Assembly (NCBI RefSeq): GCF_000220525.1
Contig: NZ_AFPK01000068.1
Coordinates: 21,957 to 85,956, forward strand
From: Ochrovirga pacifica
GTDB lineage: Bacteria; Bacteroidota; Bacteroidia; Flavobacteriales; Flavobacteriaceae
Length of the DNA stretch: 64,000 bases
Direction of reading: 5' to 3'
The notes under the pieces were generated by a model, which worked only from the letters and a program-made list of their open reading frames with translations, had not been told where the DNA came from and did not search any database. The position numbers and the translations under genes were made by a program. Positions 8,341 to 16,767 of this stretch are shown here, piece after piece (the stretch's first letter is position 1; every line of letters starts with the position of its first letter).

Positions 8341-8873
8341 AAAGGTTCATTGTAGTTTTTATTTTTAGTAGTCTTTAGGTTGTCCATATTTGGGACACTG
8401 CTATTTTGTTTTAAATCATTTTCAGAATCATTAAAATCTGAATTTTTAAAATTTTTCTGTTTATTACTGTTTATGTTTTCTATAGTTTGTATATGTTTAT
8501 ATATAGGTACCAGTGCTTGTCCACTGCTTGTCTCAATTTGAGTAGAGTTGTGTCCTACTACTTGTCCAGTACTTGTCCCAAATTTGAACATCTTAATTTT
8601 ACTCCCTCTATACGGATTGTGGGATGGGAAATACACGATATATTTCCAATGATTTAATTCCTTGATGCATCTGTGATAAGTAGATTTAGAGCCTATTTTA
8701 GATAACTGCATAACCTCATCACGGTTTATAAAAAACTCTTCTAAAAACCGGTTTAAATTCCACAACTGAAATAAAGCAACATATAAGCTTATATGTGTGG
8801 GGTTTAATCGACTATCTTTCGAGAATTGGTTGAAAACTGCGTTGAGATGCTTGATGTAATTTACTTCTTCCAT
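8337..8873 (-). CDS. Winged-helix replication-initiator-like protein of the element
   Basis: A 178-aa protein whose first 100 residues are conserved with the 160-aa protein of element B (shared features LNPTHISLY, EFFINRDEVM, IGSKSTYH, PSHNP.RGSKI.MF). They look like a winged helix of the DnaD/RepA_N kind. The C-terminal half is low in complexity, rich in Asn, Ser and Lys, and poorly conserved. The DNA coding for this half carries short direct repeats and an AT-rich tract (8420-8579). It overlaps the ATPase gene. A replication-initiator role is inferred from partner and repeats; a plain transcription factor is the alternative. Confidence 0.5.
   Translation of the reverse strand: MEEVNYIKHLNAVFNQFSKDSRLNPTHISLYVALFQLWNLNRFLEEFFINRDEVMQLSKIGSKSTYHRCIKELNHWKYIVYFPSHNPYRGSKIKMFKFGTSTGQVVGHNSTQIETSSGQALVPIYKHIQTIENINSNKQKNFKNSDFNDSENDLKQNSSVPNMDNLKTTKNKNYNEPL
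8420..8579 (-). repeat. Iteron-like repeats and AT-rich tract inside the initiator-like gene (candidate origin)
   Basis: Forward-strand decamers TGCTTGTCCA (8514), TGCTTGTCTC (8525), TACTTGTCCA (8559) and TACTTGTCCC (8570) form two pairs, each at 11-bp spacing. On the coding strand the core is GGACAAGTA. Downstream on that strand (8510 to about 8420) the sequence is almost all A/T with repeated TAAACA/AAACA. Element B shows the same order of parts at the same place in its gene. Iterons next to an AT-rich unwinding tract are the usual look of a theta-type origin. Confidence 0.5.
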
Positions 8874-8877
8874 ATAA

Positions 8878-8914
8878 GTGAGATTGCCACGTCGCTATTG
8901 CTCCTCGCAATGAC
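8878..8914. repeat. REP-like dispersed palindromic repeat
   Basis: The stretch GAGATTGCCACGTCGC followed by CTCCTCGCAATGAC forms an imperfect palindrome. It resembles short dispersed repeats common between genes in flavobacteria (from general knowledge). It fills the 42-base gap between the HTH gene and the initiator-like gene. The equivalent gap in element B is 4 bases and lacks it. Confidence 0.55.
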
Positions 8915-8915
8915 A

Positions 8916-9194
8916 CTAAAACTTATTATGGATGCGGTTTTCTTCCATTACCTTTAGAATTTCTTCGTAATCGTAATAGATAACACCACCAACTTTTGTG
9001 TAGGGTAGTGTGCCATTAATACGAAGATTTTGTAATGTTCCTGGTGAGATACTTAAGAGGTCGCGAACCTCTGGTGATTTGAGCCACTTTTTGGTATTAA
9101 AGCCTGATTGGTGGTTAATGATTGCTTTGATGTCTTCCAGTAATTCTTCTTTGAATTCTCGAAGATCTTCGGTAGTGATAATTGTTGCTGCCAT
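8916..9194 (-). CDS. Small helix-turn-helix (excisionase-like) DNA-binding protein
   Basis: A 92-aa protein with an acidic helical N-terminus (TTEDLREFKEELLEDI) and a MerR/excisionase-type HTH with wing (SPEVRDLLSISPGTLQNL, then GTLPYTKVGGVIYY). Proteins of this type in Bacteroidota conjugative elements act as excision factors or regulators. The element B counterpart keeps SPGTLQ.LRINGTLPYTK almost unchanged. It lies upstream of the initiator-like gene on the same strand. It probably binds the repeated sites beside the integrase or its own promoter, which is inference. Confidence 0.8.
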   Translation of the reverse strand: MAATIITTEDLREFKEELLEDIKAIINHQSGFNTKKWLKSPEVRDLLSISPGTLQNLRINGTLPYTKVGGVIYYDYEEILKVMEENRIHNKF

Positions 9195-9265
9195 AATAAA
9201 GTTTTAAATTAAATAGCTACCGCATTGAACTTACATTCGCAGCAGTAGCTATTAATGTGATTTAG

Positions 9266-9305
9266 TTCACGAACTTTATTATTTTAATAAATATGTGTTC
9301 GTGAA
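9266..9305. promoter_or_regulatory. Inverted repeat upstream of the HTH gene
   Basis: TTCACGAAC (9266-9274) and GTTCGTGAA (9297-9305) are perfect 9-bp inverted copies separated by 22 AT-rich bases, in the gap between RteC and the HTH gene. This is a candidate operator for the HTH protein or RteC. It has no T-tract, so a terminator is less likely. Confidence 0.45.
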
Positions 9306-9311
9306 TCTGTC

Positions 9312-9325
9312 GATTTGACTTTCGT
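9312..9325. promoter_or_regulatory. Conserved element site GATTTGACTTTCGT
   Basis: The same 14-mer occurs four times: here, at 16219-16232 (as ACGAAAGTCAAATC), at 35383-35396 and at 37824-37837. In each element one copy is upstream of the integrase and the other, in inverted orientation, upstream of the HTH gene. This may be a binding site for the HTH/excisionase or integrase. Confidence 0.6.
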
Positions 9326-9389
9326 TTGGCAAATATGAAGTGAATTGACAATCTTTATTCACAACGGGGATTGTATTGTGAACGATTTT

Positions 9390-10232
9390 TTAATAATCGG
9401 TATCATCCATCCGTTTTATTAATTTTTCTTTCAGCGAATTAATGAATTTTGTTCTTTCTGATTTGCGTACTCGAATCTCTAAAAAGGCACGTCTATATTG
9501 CCCTAAATTGACATCAAAAATATGCTCAAAATAAGAAGCAACATCTTTTAAATCTATACTACCATTATTGAACACTCCTTCTGAGTGTAGCGCATAAATA
9601 AGTTCAATAAGTGCTACTTTTGAGCTGGTCCAAGTGAGTTTCATGTTGGGTTTGTGTTGTGATTTTTCGCCATTGCTTTTATTATCAATCATAATTAATT
9701 GATTCTCTATATACAATTGAATTAAATCATTGGCCAATATTTTGGCTACCTTAAAATCGTGTGAGGTAGAAAAGCTTGTATCTGCTTCAAAATAGTAGCT
9801 ATCTAAAGACATTTTTATATCAAAACTACTTCGCAAAAAATATTTATGGTCTAAATAGGTGCTGCCTGAGCGATAGTATTTATAAAACTCCAGTTCGTTA
9901 TCGAAAAATGCCTTTAACTTCACCAATTCATTGTTGTAATACTTTTTTACTATTCTACTACCACCATTTGGTCTTTTCATTTCAATTTTGAAAAGCGTAT
10001 TATAGTAAATTAGTTTAGAGGTAAACTGCGGCTTTATTTCTTTAAAGAATTTAATTTCTTCTGCATCAGTTTTAAACTTTGTTTTTGACAGAAGAGTCCT
10101 TAATGAGTTTATTGTTTTTAAAATCACTTCTAAAGCCTTTTCACAACGAAGAGACTGGTTATCTATTTCTAAATCTATAAAGCTTAATTGATCGTTAAGT
10201 TTGGTAAGTAGGTTTGTGATTTTTTGAGTCAA
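9390..10232 (-). CDS. rteC: RteC-domain protein
   Basis: A 280-aa protein that I assign to the RteC family, known from the CTnDOT-type conjugative transposons of Bacteroidota, where RteC activates the excision genes. Family-like features are the C-terminal LTWTSSKVALIELIYALHS, the FNNGSIDLKD segment and the LGQYRRAFLEIR.R motif. The 283-aa counterpart in element B keeps these. It has no membrane segment or catalytic motif. It sits just upstream of the HTH/excisionase-like gene, which it may control. Confidence 0.8.
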   Translation of the reverse strand: MTQKITNLLTKLNDQLSFIDLEIDNQSLRCEKALEVILKTINSLRTLLSKTKFKTDAEEIKFFKEIKPQFTSKLIYYNTLFKIEMKRPNGGSRIVKKYYNNELVKLKAFFDNELEFYKYYRSGSTYLDHKYFLRSSFDIKMSLDSYYFEADTSFSTSHDFKVAKILANDLIQLYIENQLIMIDNKSNGEKSQHKPNMKLTWTSSKVALIELIYALHSEGVFNNGSIDLKDVASYFEHIFDVNLGQYRRAFLEIRVRKSERTKFINSLKEKLIKRMDDTDY

Positions 10233-10285
10233 TTGTACTTTATTTGATTAGTCATAATACAACAGGTGTTCCTTTTTTAAAAGAT

Positions 10286-10322
10286 AAAAGCGACTGAACA
10301 TATTAAATTTCAAGTCGCTTTT
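10286..10322 (-). terminator. Terminator after the receptor gene
   Basis: AAAAGCGACT and AGTCGCTTTT form a perfect 10-bp stem around a 17-base loop, followed on the minus strand by ATCTTTTAAAAAAGG. It lies between the end of the receptor gene and the start of rteC, so it probably separates the receptor cargo from the element's own genes. Confidence 0.6.
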
Positions 10323-10378
10323 AACAGATGGCTCCTTTTCAAACAGGATCTATATAAATAAAACAATGATAGGTTTAA

Positions 10379-12792
10379 CTAAAATTTATATTTCATCCCC
10401 AAAGTAATAACCTGTGTCTCATAATAGTTTGTTGATGTTAAATTAAAACCGTCGCCAATTATTGATTTTTTTATTCCAAAAGTGTTTAATAAATCTGTGG
10501 CTGATAATTTAATTTCTCCTTTGTCCTTTAGAACGTTTTTCTTTAGTCCAAAATCCACTGAATAGCGTTCTTTTACTTTTCCTTGTGGAATAATATTGGG
10601 CGCATAATAGACAGCCGATAATTGAAAGTCCATTTTATAAGGCAATGTTATATTGTTATTCAACTTAAAATTCCAAGTATTGCTTTTGCTTTCGTCAAAA
10701 TAAAAAGGTTGTGGAGATGGGTAAATACTTGTTCCCGAAAAAGCATTTATTTTATTTGTGTACCAGTTAAAACTTCCATTGACATCCCAATTATTTGTAA
10801 CAGTTTGTTCCAATGTTATCTCAAATCCTAAATTAGAACCTTTACCCAAATTTTGAGGAATTGAATTAATAATGGTATTAGGTGTTGTATTATCATTTGT
10901 AAAAATACGCTCAAAAATATCTTTTATTGAACGGTAAAATCCAGCGAGATAAACAGAACCCCCTTTCCATTTAGTTTTATAGGCCAACTCAAAAGTTTGA
11001 GTGAATTGAGGTCTTAAATACGGGTTGCCAGTTTTTAAAATTTCAGGGTCGTCATATTTTGGGAATGGTCGCAATTCAAATTCTCCAGGGCGATCAATTC
11101 TACGATTATAAAAAGCTGAGATTTTATTGTTTTTATCTGCTTTTAAGGTTAGCCTAACATTTGGGAAAAACTTAAAATAATTATAAGCATCATTTTTGGT
11201 GTAATAAATGTTTGCAGGGTCAATATCATAATTTATGGTAGTTTGTTCCACTCTAAGACCGCCTTCAATATCTAGCTTTTCTCCTTCATGTATTAAGTTG
11301 GCATATAAGGCATAAACATCTTGGTTATATTCTGACCATTCTCCTAAATTTGGGTCTAAAACCGAATTTGTTCCAGGGTTTATTTTATAAGAAATAGGGA
11401 TTTTTCGAATTTCTACCTTTGATCCCAATTCTATTCTACCAGACCTTAACGGTTTAACATAATCTACATTTAAGTCTGTAACAATTTCATCAACCAACAA
11501 ATGTGTTTCGTCTGTTGAATTTCCTGTATCACTTGTATCTGTAAATGGAAATAATTCATCTTCACCTCCTTTGGTATACAAAAACCCAACATCTAAAGTG
11601 TGACCTACTTGTTTAAAATTATGAGTGAAATTTCCAGCGTAATTTATAAAGCGTGTATTTTCATCTTCCGCCCATGACCACAAACGTTTTCTACTACCAT
11701 CTGAAATAAAATCATAAGGAACATCACCTCTATCAATATGATATTCATCTTGAAATAGTGAGTACAGTGTTAATTTATTGCTATCATCTATAAACCAATC
11801 AAGACCTGCTTTTATATTGTACAACTCTTGCGTTCTGTTTTCTAAAAACTGAGAATTGATATTAGGGTTTCCGTTTGAATAAATACGTGTTGTAAATTCA
11901 TTACTGTTAACTCTTTTTCTAACAATACCATCTGTTTGTAAAAATAAATTCACACTTTTTGAGCGGTAGTTTATGTTAAAAGATGGGTTTGTTTTTGGAG
12001 TAAACGCATATTTATCCATGATGTTGGGAAGATTCGCTTTTCTAACATTTAATTCCCCTACACCAAAGTTCAATCCTACATTTCCGTTAAACCCTTTTTT
12101 ATTTCTTTTTTATAAATAATATTCACAATTCCTGCCAAACCTCTAGAATCATATTTTGCAGATGGGTTGTTAATAATTTCAATTCTTTCGATATTAGAAG
12201 CAGGAATATTTTCCAGCCCTTTTTGGTTACCAAAACCAGTAAGACTGGATTGTTTACCGTCTATAAGTACCGTTACTTTATCACTTCCCCTAAGCAAGAT
12301 TTTACCTTCATTATCAACAGTAACTCCTGGAAGATTTCTCATAGCATCCATAGCAGAGCCTCCTGCCTGTGAAATATTGTTTTCAATGTTGAAACTTTTT
12401 TTGTCCAGACTAGAACTTACTATGTCTTTTTTTGCTGTAATTACAACCTCGCTAAGGTTTTCTGAAAATTCCTGTAATTCAATTTTACCAAGGTCAAAAG
12501 CATTATTTAAACTACCTACCAAAACAGGGATTTCTTTTTCTTTATAGCCAATAAATGATATTTTGACTTTATAATTCCCTTCTTTTAAACCTTTTATAGA
12601 AAACCTACCGTTTTCATCTGTTATTGAACCCGTTACCGTAGCATCGCTATCGTTGGTTATAAGAATGTTAGCAAAAGGAATCGGATTTTTGGTTGACAAC
12701 TCTATTACTCGCCCTGATATAGTGGCATTGCCTTGAGCATAAGATTGAATGGTAAAGATTAGCGTAAAAGCAAGTGTAAAATAAAATTTCAT
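10379..12792 (-). pseudogene. TonB-dependent-type outer-membrane beta-barrel receptor, split by a -1 frameshift
   Basis: Two adjoining frames together make one outer-membrane beta-barrel protein. The N-terminal part (12076-12792, starting MKFYFTLAF) has a signal peptide, a carboxypeptidase-regulatory-like domain and a plug ending IEIINNPSAKYDSRG..IVNIIYKK. The C-terminal part (10379 to about 12103) is the beta-barrel ending GMKYKF. The break is at a run of A: codons ATA AAA AAG in the first frame become AAA AAA GGG TTT AAC in the second, which restores the expected KKGFNGNVG. The upstream ATG at 12822 falls within a promoter element, so the ATG at 12792 is preferred. It could be a decayed gene, a homopolymer read error, or programmed frameshifting on A_AAA_AAG. 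It follows a two-component system on the same strand that may control it. Confidence 0.8.
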
Positions 12793-12819
12793 TATTGATT
12801 GTTTTGAATTGAACACCTG

Positions 12820-12827
12820 CAAACATA
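12820..12827 (-). promoter_or_regulatory. -7 promoter element of the receptor gene
   Basis: On the minus strand this reads TATGTTTG, matching the Bacteroidota consensus TAnnTTTG, 28 bases before the preferred ATG at 12792. I see no clear -33 TTG. Confidence 0.5.
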
Positions 12828-12863
12828 AATCTCAATTCTGAAAACATTTAGAACACTCCCTTT

Positions 12864-14147
12864 TTAGAATAAAACAGTAAAGGTATGTTTATTGGGAAAG
12901 ATAAATTGATAGGATATTTTATACCCCAAAGTATCACAAATCTGTTTTACAATTGCCAATCCCAGCCCAACACTTTCTATTTGTTGGGATTGTTTGTAAA
13001 AGCGCTCAAATACCCTATCTTTTTGCAAAGAAACATTTATACCCGTATTTGTAAAACTAAGCGAACTATCTTTTAGAACTATTTTTATTGTACCTCCCTC
13101 AATATTATATTTTATAGCATTTCCCATTAAGTTAATAATGAGCGATTGTATCAATTGTTTATTTGATACTATAGGCTTTATATTGGAAATTTCAGAAACA
13201 ACATGAATCTTTTTTAAATCAATATGTTCTTTAAACATATCATGAATTTCATCAATAATATCTGATACTATTACGGAATCTTTTTTAGCAAATTGATTGT
13301 TCTCAATTTTAGAGAGCATCAGTAAATTCCTGTTCAACTTTGTTAAAAGATTGACATGTTTACTAATTTTATTGATTATTTCAGACTGATTTTTACTTAT
13401 TTGTTTATCCTGTACCAATAAATCTACTTGATTCTTTATGACCGCCAAAGGGGTCTGCGTTTCGTGGGCCGCATTTTCGGTAAACTCTTTTTGTGCCCTA
13501 AAAATCTGAATATTATTTTCTGTCAGCTTTTGAACGGAATGGTTTAACGTATTAAATTCTTCTATATCTGAAGATACAGTTTCTATAGGTTGTTCGCTAT
13601 CAATCTTGTAAGATTGCAATTTTGAAATAATAAAATAAAATGGCTTCCATGTTTTTTTTGAGAAATAACTATTCAACAATAACATTCCTGTTAAGAATAT
13701 TAGAAAAAGAACGATTTGTACAAAAACAATGCCTTGGATTAAATCTTCGCTTTCAACCAAATCTTTTCTAATTATAATTTTATACCAATTATTGTTCGCC
13801 TCAACTATCGATTTCAACTCTCTATAAGGTTCCACATGCTGCCTTGAAATTTCATAAAAATTATTATAATAAATGGAGTCCTTTGCTAGATGGTTCCCTG
13901 AAATTTGAGTGATGGAAATACCGGCATCTGTTTTTGATAAGGCTTCAGAAAATTGAACGATGGATATACTGTCCATATCTTTTTCTTCAATTCCGTTAAT
14001 GATATTTTCTTTTTGATAAATTAAAGTATCATCAACATCTGAAATCCATAAGTCTTGTACTAGAAAGTAAAATACTGGAACACTTATTAGAAAAATAATG
14101 ATTGAAAAAACTAGATATAATTTTAAGGTTTTACGCAAGAGCTTCAT
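12864..14147 (-). CDS. Sensor histidine kinase
   Basis: A 427-aa membrane sensor with TM segments at about 11-33 and 141-161 around a roughly 105-residue periplasmic domain. The phosphoacceptor is His228 in ENAAHETQTPLAVIKNQ. The ATPase domain has an N-box NLMGNAIKYN and a GLGLAIVKQI box near the end. The usual DxGxG box is replaced by FTNTG, as is seen in some Bacteroidota kinases. It overlaps the upstream response regulator by four bases, so the two form an operon. The signal is unknown. The neighbouring receptor gene is the obvious target, and metal sensing is possible because a related regulator remnant ends the copper cluster in element B. Confidence 0.88.
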   Translation of the reverse strand: MKLLRKTLKLYLVFSIIIFLISVPVFYFLVQDLWISDVDDTLIYQKENIINGIEEKDMDSISIVQFSEALSKTDAGISITQISGNHLAKDSIYYNNFYEISRQHVEPYRELKSIVEANNNWYKIIIRKDLVESEDLIQGIVFVQIVLFLIFLTGMLLLNSYFSKKTWKPFYFIISKLQSYKIDSEQPIETVSSDIEEFNTLNHSVQKLTENNIQIFRAQKEFTENAAHETQTPLAVIKNQVDLLVQDKQISKNQSEIINKISKHVNLLTKLNRNLLMLSKIENNQFAKKDSVIVSDIIDEIHDMFKEHIDLKKIHVVSEISNIKPIVSNKQLIQSLIINLMGNAIKYNIEGGTIKIVLKDSSLSFTNTGINVSLQKDRVFERFYKQSQQIESVGLGLAIVKQICDTLGYKISYQFIFPNKHTFTVLF

Positions 14148-14830
14148 GACTGTTGTATTTCAAATTTATAGCCCATCCCGTAAATTGTTTTGATGTAACC
14201 CATACACCCAGCTTCTTTCAGTTTTTTCTTCAAATTTTTAATATGTGCATAAATAACGTCGAAATTATCAAACATATCGGCATGGTCTCCCATTAAATGT
14301 TCTGCAATAGTACTTTTGGTTAAAACCCTTTTGGGTGCCGACATAAAAAACAGAAGAAGTTCATATTCTTTAGGAGACAATCTTTCAACGGGTTTTTGAT
14401 TGAAAAAAACAGTTTTTTCTATAAGATTAACACTAATATCCCCCAAATTAAGTAGATTATTTCCGTTAAATTTTCGCCTGCGAACAACTGCCATAATTCG
14501 CATTGACAGTTCTGCCAAATGAAATGGTTTAACCAGATAATCATCCGCTCCAATTACAAGACCTTTCAATCTATCATCTAGAGAATCTTTAGCAGAAATA
14601 ATAATTACTCCATCTTGCTTATGGTTCTTTTTTAATGATTCTAAAATGGTAAAACCATTACCATCTGGGAGAGATATATCTAATAATATACAGTCATATT
14701 CATAAAGCTCTATCTTCTCAATTGCTTTTTCTACGGTATTTGCAGTTTCGCAAATATAGCCTTCGGCAGAAAGATATTTTTCAATACTTTCAGCTAAATC
14801 ATAATTATCTTCAATTAAGAGAATTTTCAT
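14144..14830 (-). CDS. OmpR-family response regulator
   Basis: A 228-aa protein with a receiver domain (phosphoacceptor Asp51 in CILLDISLPDGNG, Lys in LVKPF near residue 100) and a C-terminal winged helix of the OmpR/PhoB kind (LSPKEYELLLFFM, IKTIYGMGYKF). It is the first gene of the pair with the histidine kinase. The decayed regulator at 63417 is a clear relative, with the same IIIS, LGADDY and KPF.LAEL motifs. The probable target is the receptor gene downstream. Confidence 0.92.
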   Translation of the reverse strand: MKILLIEDNYDLAESIEKYLSAEGYICETANTVEKAIEKIELYEYDCILLDISLPDGNGFTILESLKKNHKQDGVIIISAKDSLDDRLKGLVIGADDYLVKPFHLAELSMRIMAVVRRRKFNGNNLLNLGDISVNLIEKTVFFNQKPVERLSPKEYELLLFFMSAPKRVLTKSTIAEHLMGDHADMFDNFDVIYAHIKNLKKKLKEAGCMGYIKTIYGMGYKFEIQQS

Positions 14831-14886
14831 TTGAAAAATGATGTTAATTTAAACAACTGCACTTTTTTCTAAAATTTTATTATCTT

Positions 14887-14894
14887 CAAAGTTA
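14887..14894 (-). promoter_or_regulatory. -7 promoter element of the two-component operon
   Basis: On the minus strand this reads TAACTTTG, matching TAnnTTTG, about 57 bases before the response-regulator ATG. No good -33 TTG is seen. Confidence 0.4.
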
Positions 14895-14935
14895 ATGGAT
14901 TTCTTACTAAAAAACAGGACTAACAAGATTGACCC

Positions 14936-16186
14936 TCAAGAAACTTCTTGGTTTCCATTATTTTTTGCTACATAAATTTTCTTTTTGAGCAATTGCATAT
15001 CCTCACTCACTTTACGTTCAATTACCCTAGCATATATTTGGGTAGTTGCAATTTTTGAATGTCCAAGTAATTTTGACACTGTTTCTATTGGGACACCATT
15101 ACTTAAAGTTATTGTAGTTGCGAAAGTGTGACGAGCTATGTGGAAAGTTAGATTCTTTTTGATTTTGCATAAATCCGCAATTTCTTTTAAATATGAGTTG
15201 AGCTTTTGATTTGAAATATTAGGGAATAAGGTTTTTGTTTTCTTGGTTTTAATATGCTCTTTGTATTTCTGAATTAATTCTTCAGCAATTGGAAGTAACG
15301 GAATTTTTACTTTGTTATGAGTTTTTTGTCTATTGGTGATTATCCATTTGCCACCATCAATACCAATCGTAATATTATCTTCGTTGAGGTTCATAACATC
15401 AATATACGATAAGCCTGTATAGCAACTAAAAACAAATAAATCTTTAACGAGCTCCAGTCTTTCAATTTCAAACTCTTTTTCAATAATGGTTTGCAGTTCA
15501 TCTTCACTTAAAAACTCACGCTCATTCTTGATATACGAAGGCTTGAATTTTATAAAAGGATCTTTATCTATCCACTCCATTTTATAGGCTAATGTTACCA
15601 TTTTACGAAGTCGTTGGATATGCTTCATAACTGTGTTGTTTTCCATTTGCTTTTGATGGTCCTCCGGAACATAGGAACGTAAGAACTTTTCAAAATCAAC
15701 CAGAAAACGAAACGTCAATTGTGATAAATAGATGTCTTGTATTTTCTTTTTGGTTAGAAAAAGCTTGATGTACTTTTGGGTAGTGAAGTAGTTCTTTAAA
15801 GTACCATAACTCAAAGATTCGCTCATTTGGGTGTTGTGATAATCAACCAATGTTAACAAAGAATATTCTTCATTATCTTCTCCAAGAAAACGAGCTTTGA
15901 TTGATTGAGCGCATACAAACGCTTTTTCTTTTACAAGTTCATCATGAGCCTCATAGATTCTATTTTTAACCTGGTCTAAATATCTGTTGAGTAATCGAGA
16001 CTCTTGTTTGTTGCCTCTTGCTTTTCCTTTGTTTGATTCCCATTCAGATATAATTACTTTTCGTTGCAAACTGATATTTGCACGTTTACCGTTTACTGTT
16101 ATTCGAGCAAAAACAGAAACTTCATTATTAATCTTACGTGAAGCACTTACCCAAAATGATAAGCTAAAGGTGGTTTGTGATTGCAT
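14936..16186 (-). CDS. Tyrosine-recombinase integrase of element A
   Basis: An IntDOT/Tn4555-type integrase. An N-terminal arm-binding domain and SAM-like core-binding domain (to about 215) precede the catalytic domain. Visible catalytic residues are HIARHTFATT (His-x-x-Arg), LGHSKIATTQIYARV (His and the nucleophile Tyr). The usual first arginine is a serine in CYTGLSYIDV, as in IntDOT. The start at 16186 (MQSQTTFSLSFW) is chosen because it aligns residue for residue with the start of the element B integrase (MVSSNTYSLLTW). An ATG at 16210 adds eight residues. It lies 232 bases from the 3' end of tRNA-Pro, the probable target. Confidence 0.92.
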   Translation of the reverse strand: MQSQTTFSLSFWVSASRKINNEVSVFARITVNGKRANISLQRKVIISEWESNKGKARGNKQESRLLNRYLDQVKNRIYEAHDELVKEKAFVCAQSIKARFLGEDNEEYSLLTLVDYHNTQMSESLSYGTLKNYFTTQKYIKLFLTKKKIQDIYLSQLTFRFLVDFEKFLRSYVPEDHQKQMENNTVMKHIQRLRKMVTLAYKMEWIDKDPFIKFKPSYIKNEREFLSEDELQTIIEKEFEIERLELVKDLFVFSCYTGLSYIDVMNLNEDNITIGIDGGKWIITNRQKTHNKVKIPLLPIAEELIQKYKEHIKTKKTKTLFPNISNQKLNSYLKEIADLCKIKKNLTFHIARHTFATTITLSNGVPIETVSKLLGHSKIATTQIYARVIERKVSEDMQLLKKKIYVAKNNGNQEVS

Positions 16187-16218
16187 AGTTGTCGTCTTTT
16201 TGTTAAACATTCATCGAG

Positions 16219-16237
16219 ACGAAAGTCAAATCAACTA
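16219..16237. promoter_or_regulatory. Conserved element site upstream of the integrase
   Basis: ACGAAAGTCAAATC followed by AACTA. It matches the sites at 9312, 35383 and 37824. Its orientation relative to the integrase gene is the same as in element B. Confidence 0.6.
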
Positions 16238-16263
16238 TTTCAATTACAGTATTTTAAGTATCT

Positions 16264-16317
16264 ATTCGGTTAACACTTTTTTACTTTGTTAACTGTTAAC
16301 CGAATTGTTAACCGAAT
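16264..16317. repeat. Candidate integrase arm-type repeats
   Basis: ATTCGGTTAAC (16264-16274) is followed by two direct inverted copies, GTTAACCGAAT at 16295-16305 and 16307-16317, 12 bp apart. A partial copy, ATTCGGTTA, occurs at 35316-35324 between tRNA-Asp and the other integrase. Repeats between an integrase gene and its tRNA target are typical arm-type binding sites. Confidence 0.5.
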
Positions 16318-16360
16318 TAAACTATATTAATTCAATTCTTATGATAGTCTAAAAACCATA

Positions 16361-16392
16361 AAACCTTGTAAATCATACAATTTACAAGGTTT
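16361..16392. terminator. Hairpin downstream of tRNA-Pro
   Basis: AAACCTTGTAAAT and ATTTACAAGGTTT form a 13-bp perfect stem with a 7-base loop. It lies 26 bases past the 3' end of tRNA-Pro. A hairpin of similar sequence follows tRNA-Asp (35231). Confidence 0.6.
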
Positions 16393-16417
16393 TAGTTTCT
16401 ATTGGCATTAATTTTTG

Positions 16418-16492
16418 TCGGGGTGGCAGGATTCGAACCTGCGACCTCCGCGTCCCAAACGCGGCGCGATAACCGGGCTACGCTACACCCCG
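16418..16492 (-). tRNA. tRNA-Pro(TGG)
   Basis: Cloverleaf with 7-bp acceptor stem CGGGGTG/CACCCCG, anticodon loop TTTGGGA (anticodon TGG), T-loop GGTTCGAATCC and discriminator A. CCA is not encoded. It is the probable attachment locus of element A. Confidence 0.95.
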
Positions 16493-16508
16493 ATAGATGG
16501 TTATCATT

Positions 16509-16538
16509 AAAAAAAGCTCCATAAAAAATAAGGAGCTC
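16509..16538 (-). terminator. Terminator hairpin between tRNA-Gly and tRNA-Pro
   Basis: On the minus strand GAGCTCC, an AT loop and GGAGCT are followed by seven T. It lies between the last tRNA-Gly(TCC) and tRNA-Pro, so tRNA-Pro may have its own promoter or rely on read-through. Confidence 0.5.
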
Positions 16539-16542
16539 ATAG

Positions 16543-16615
16543 AGCGGGAGACCGGGTTCGAACCGGCGACATTCAGCTTGGAAGGCTGACGCTCTACCAA
16601 CTGAGCTACTCCCGC
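16543..16615 (-). tRNA. tRNA-Gly(TCC), copy 1
   Basis: Acceptor stem GCGGGAG/CTCCCGC, anticodon loop CTTCCAA (anticodon TCC), T-loop GGTTCGAACC and discriminator T. Identical to copies 2 and 3. Confidence 0.95.
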
Positions 16616-16656
16616 GGTAGAATTGTTTTGAAGTTGTAAAATCACATTAAAAATAG

Positions 16657-16729
16657 AGCGGGAGACCGGGTTCGAACCGGCGACATTCAGCTTGGAAGGC
16701 TGACGCTCTACCAACTGAGCTACTCCCGC
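16657..16729 (-). tRNA. tRNA-Gly(TCC), copy 2
   Basis: Identical 73-base gene to copies 1 and 3, with a different spacer. Tandem duplication of a glycine tRNA. Confidence 0.95.
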
Positions 16730-16767
16730 GGTAGATTTTACAAAATCAAAATAGTTTAAAAATTTAG

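Larger units (their letters stand above)
1..16417 (-). mobile_element. Integrative element A (defence cargo), partial
   Basis: The block begins next to the 3' end of tRNA-Pro and runs left out of the window. Reading away from the tRNA it holds a tyrosine integrase, a two-component system with an outer-membrane receptor, RteC, a small HTH protein, a winged-helix initiator-like protein, a DnaC-like ATPase, a Wadjet-type operon and a reverse transcriptase. Genes of the same families in the same order occur in element B next to tRNA-Asp. The left end, second attachment site and any mobilisation genes are not in the window. The exact right boundary, inside or just past the tRNA 3' end, is inferred. 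Confidence 0.8.
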
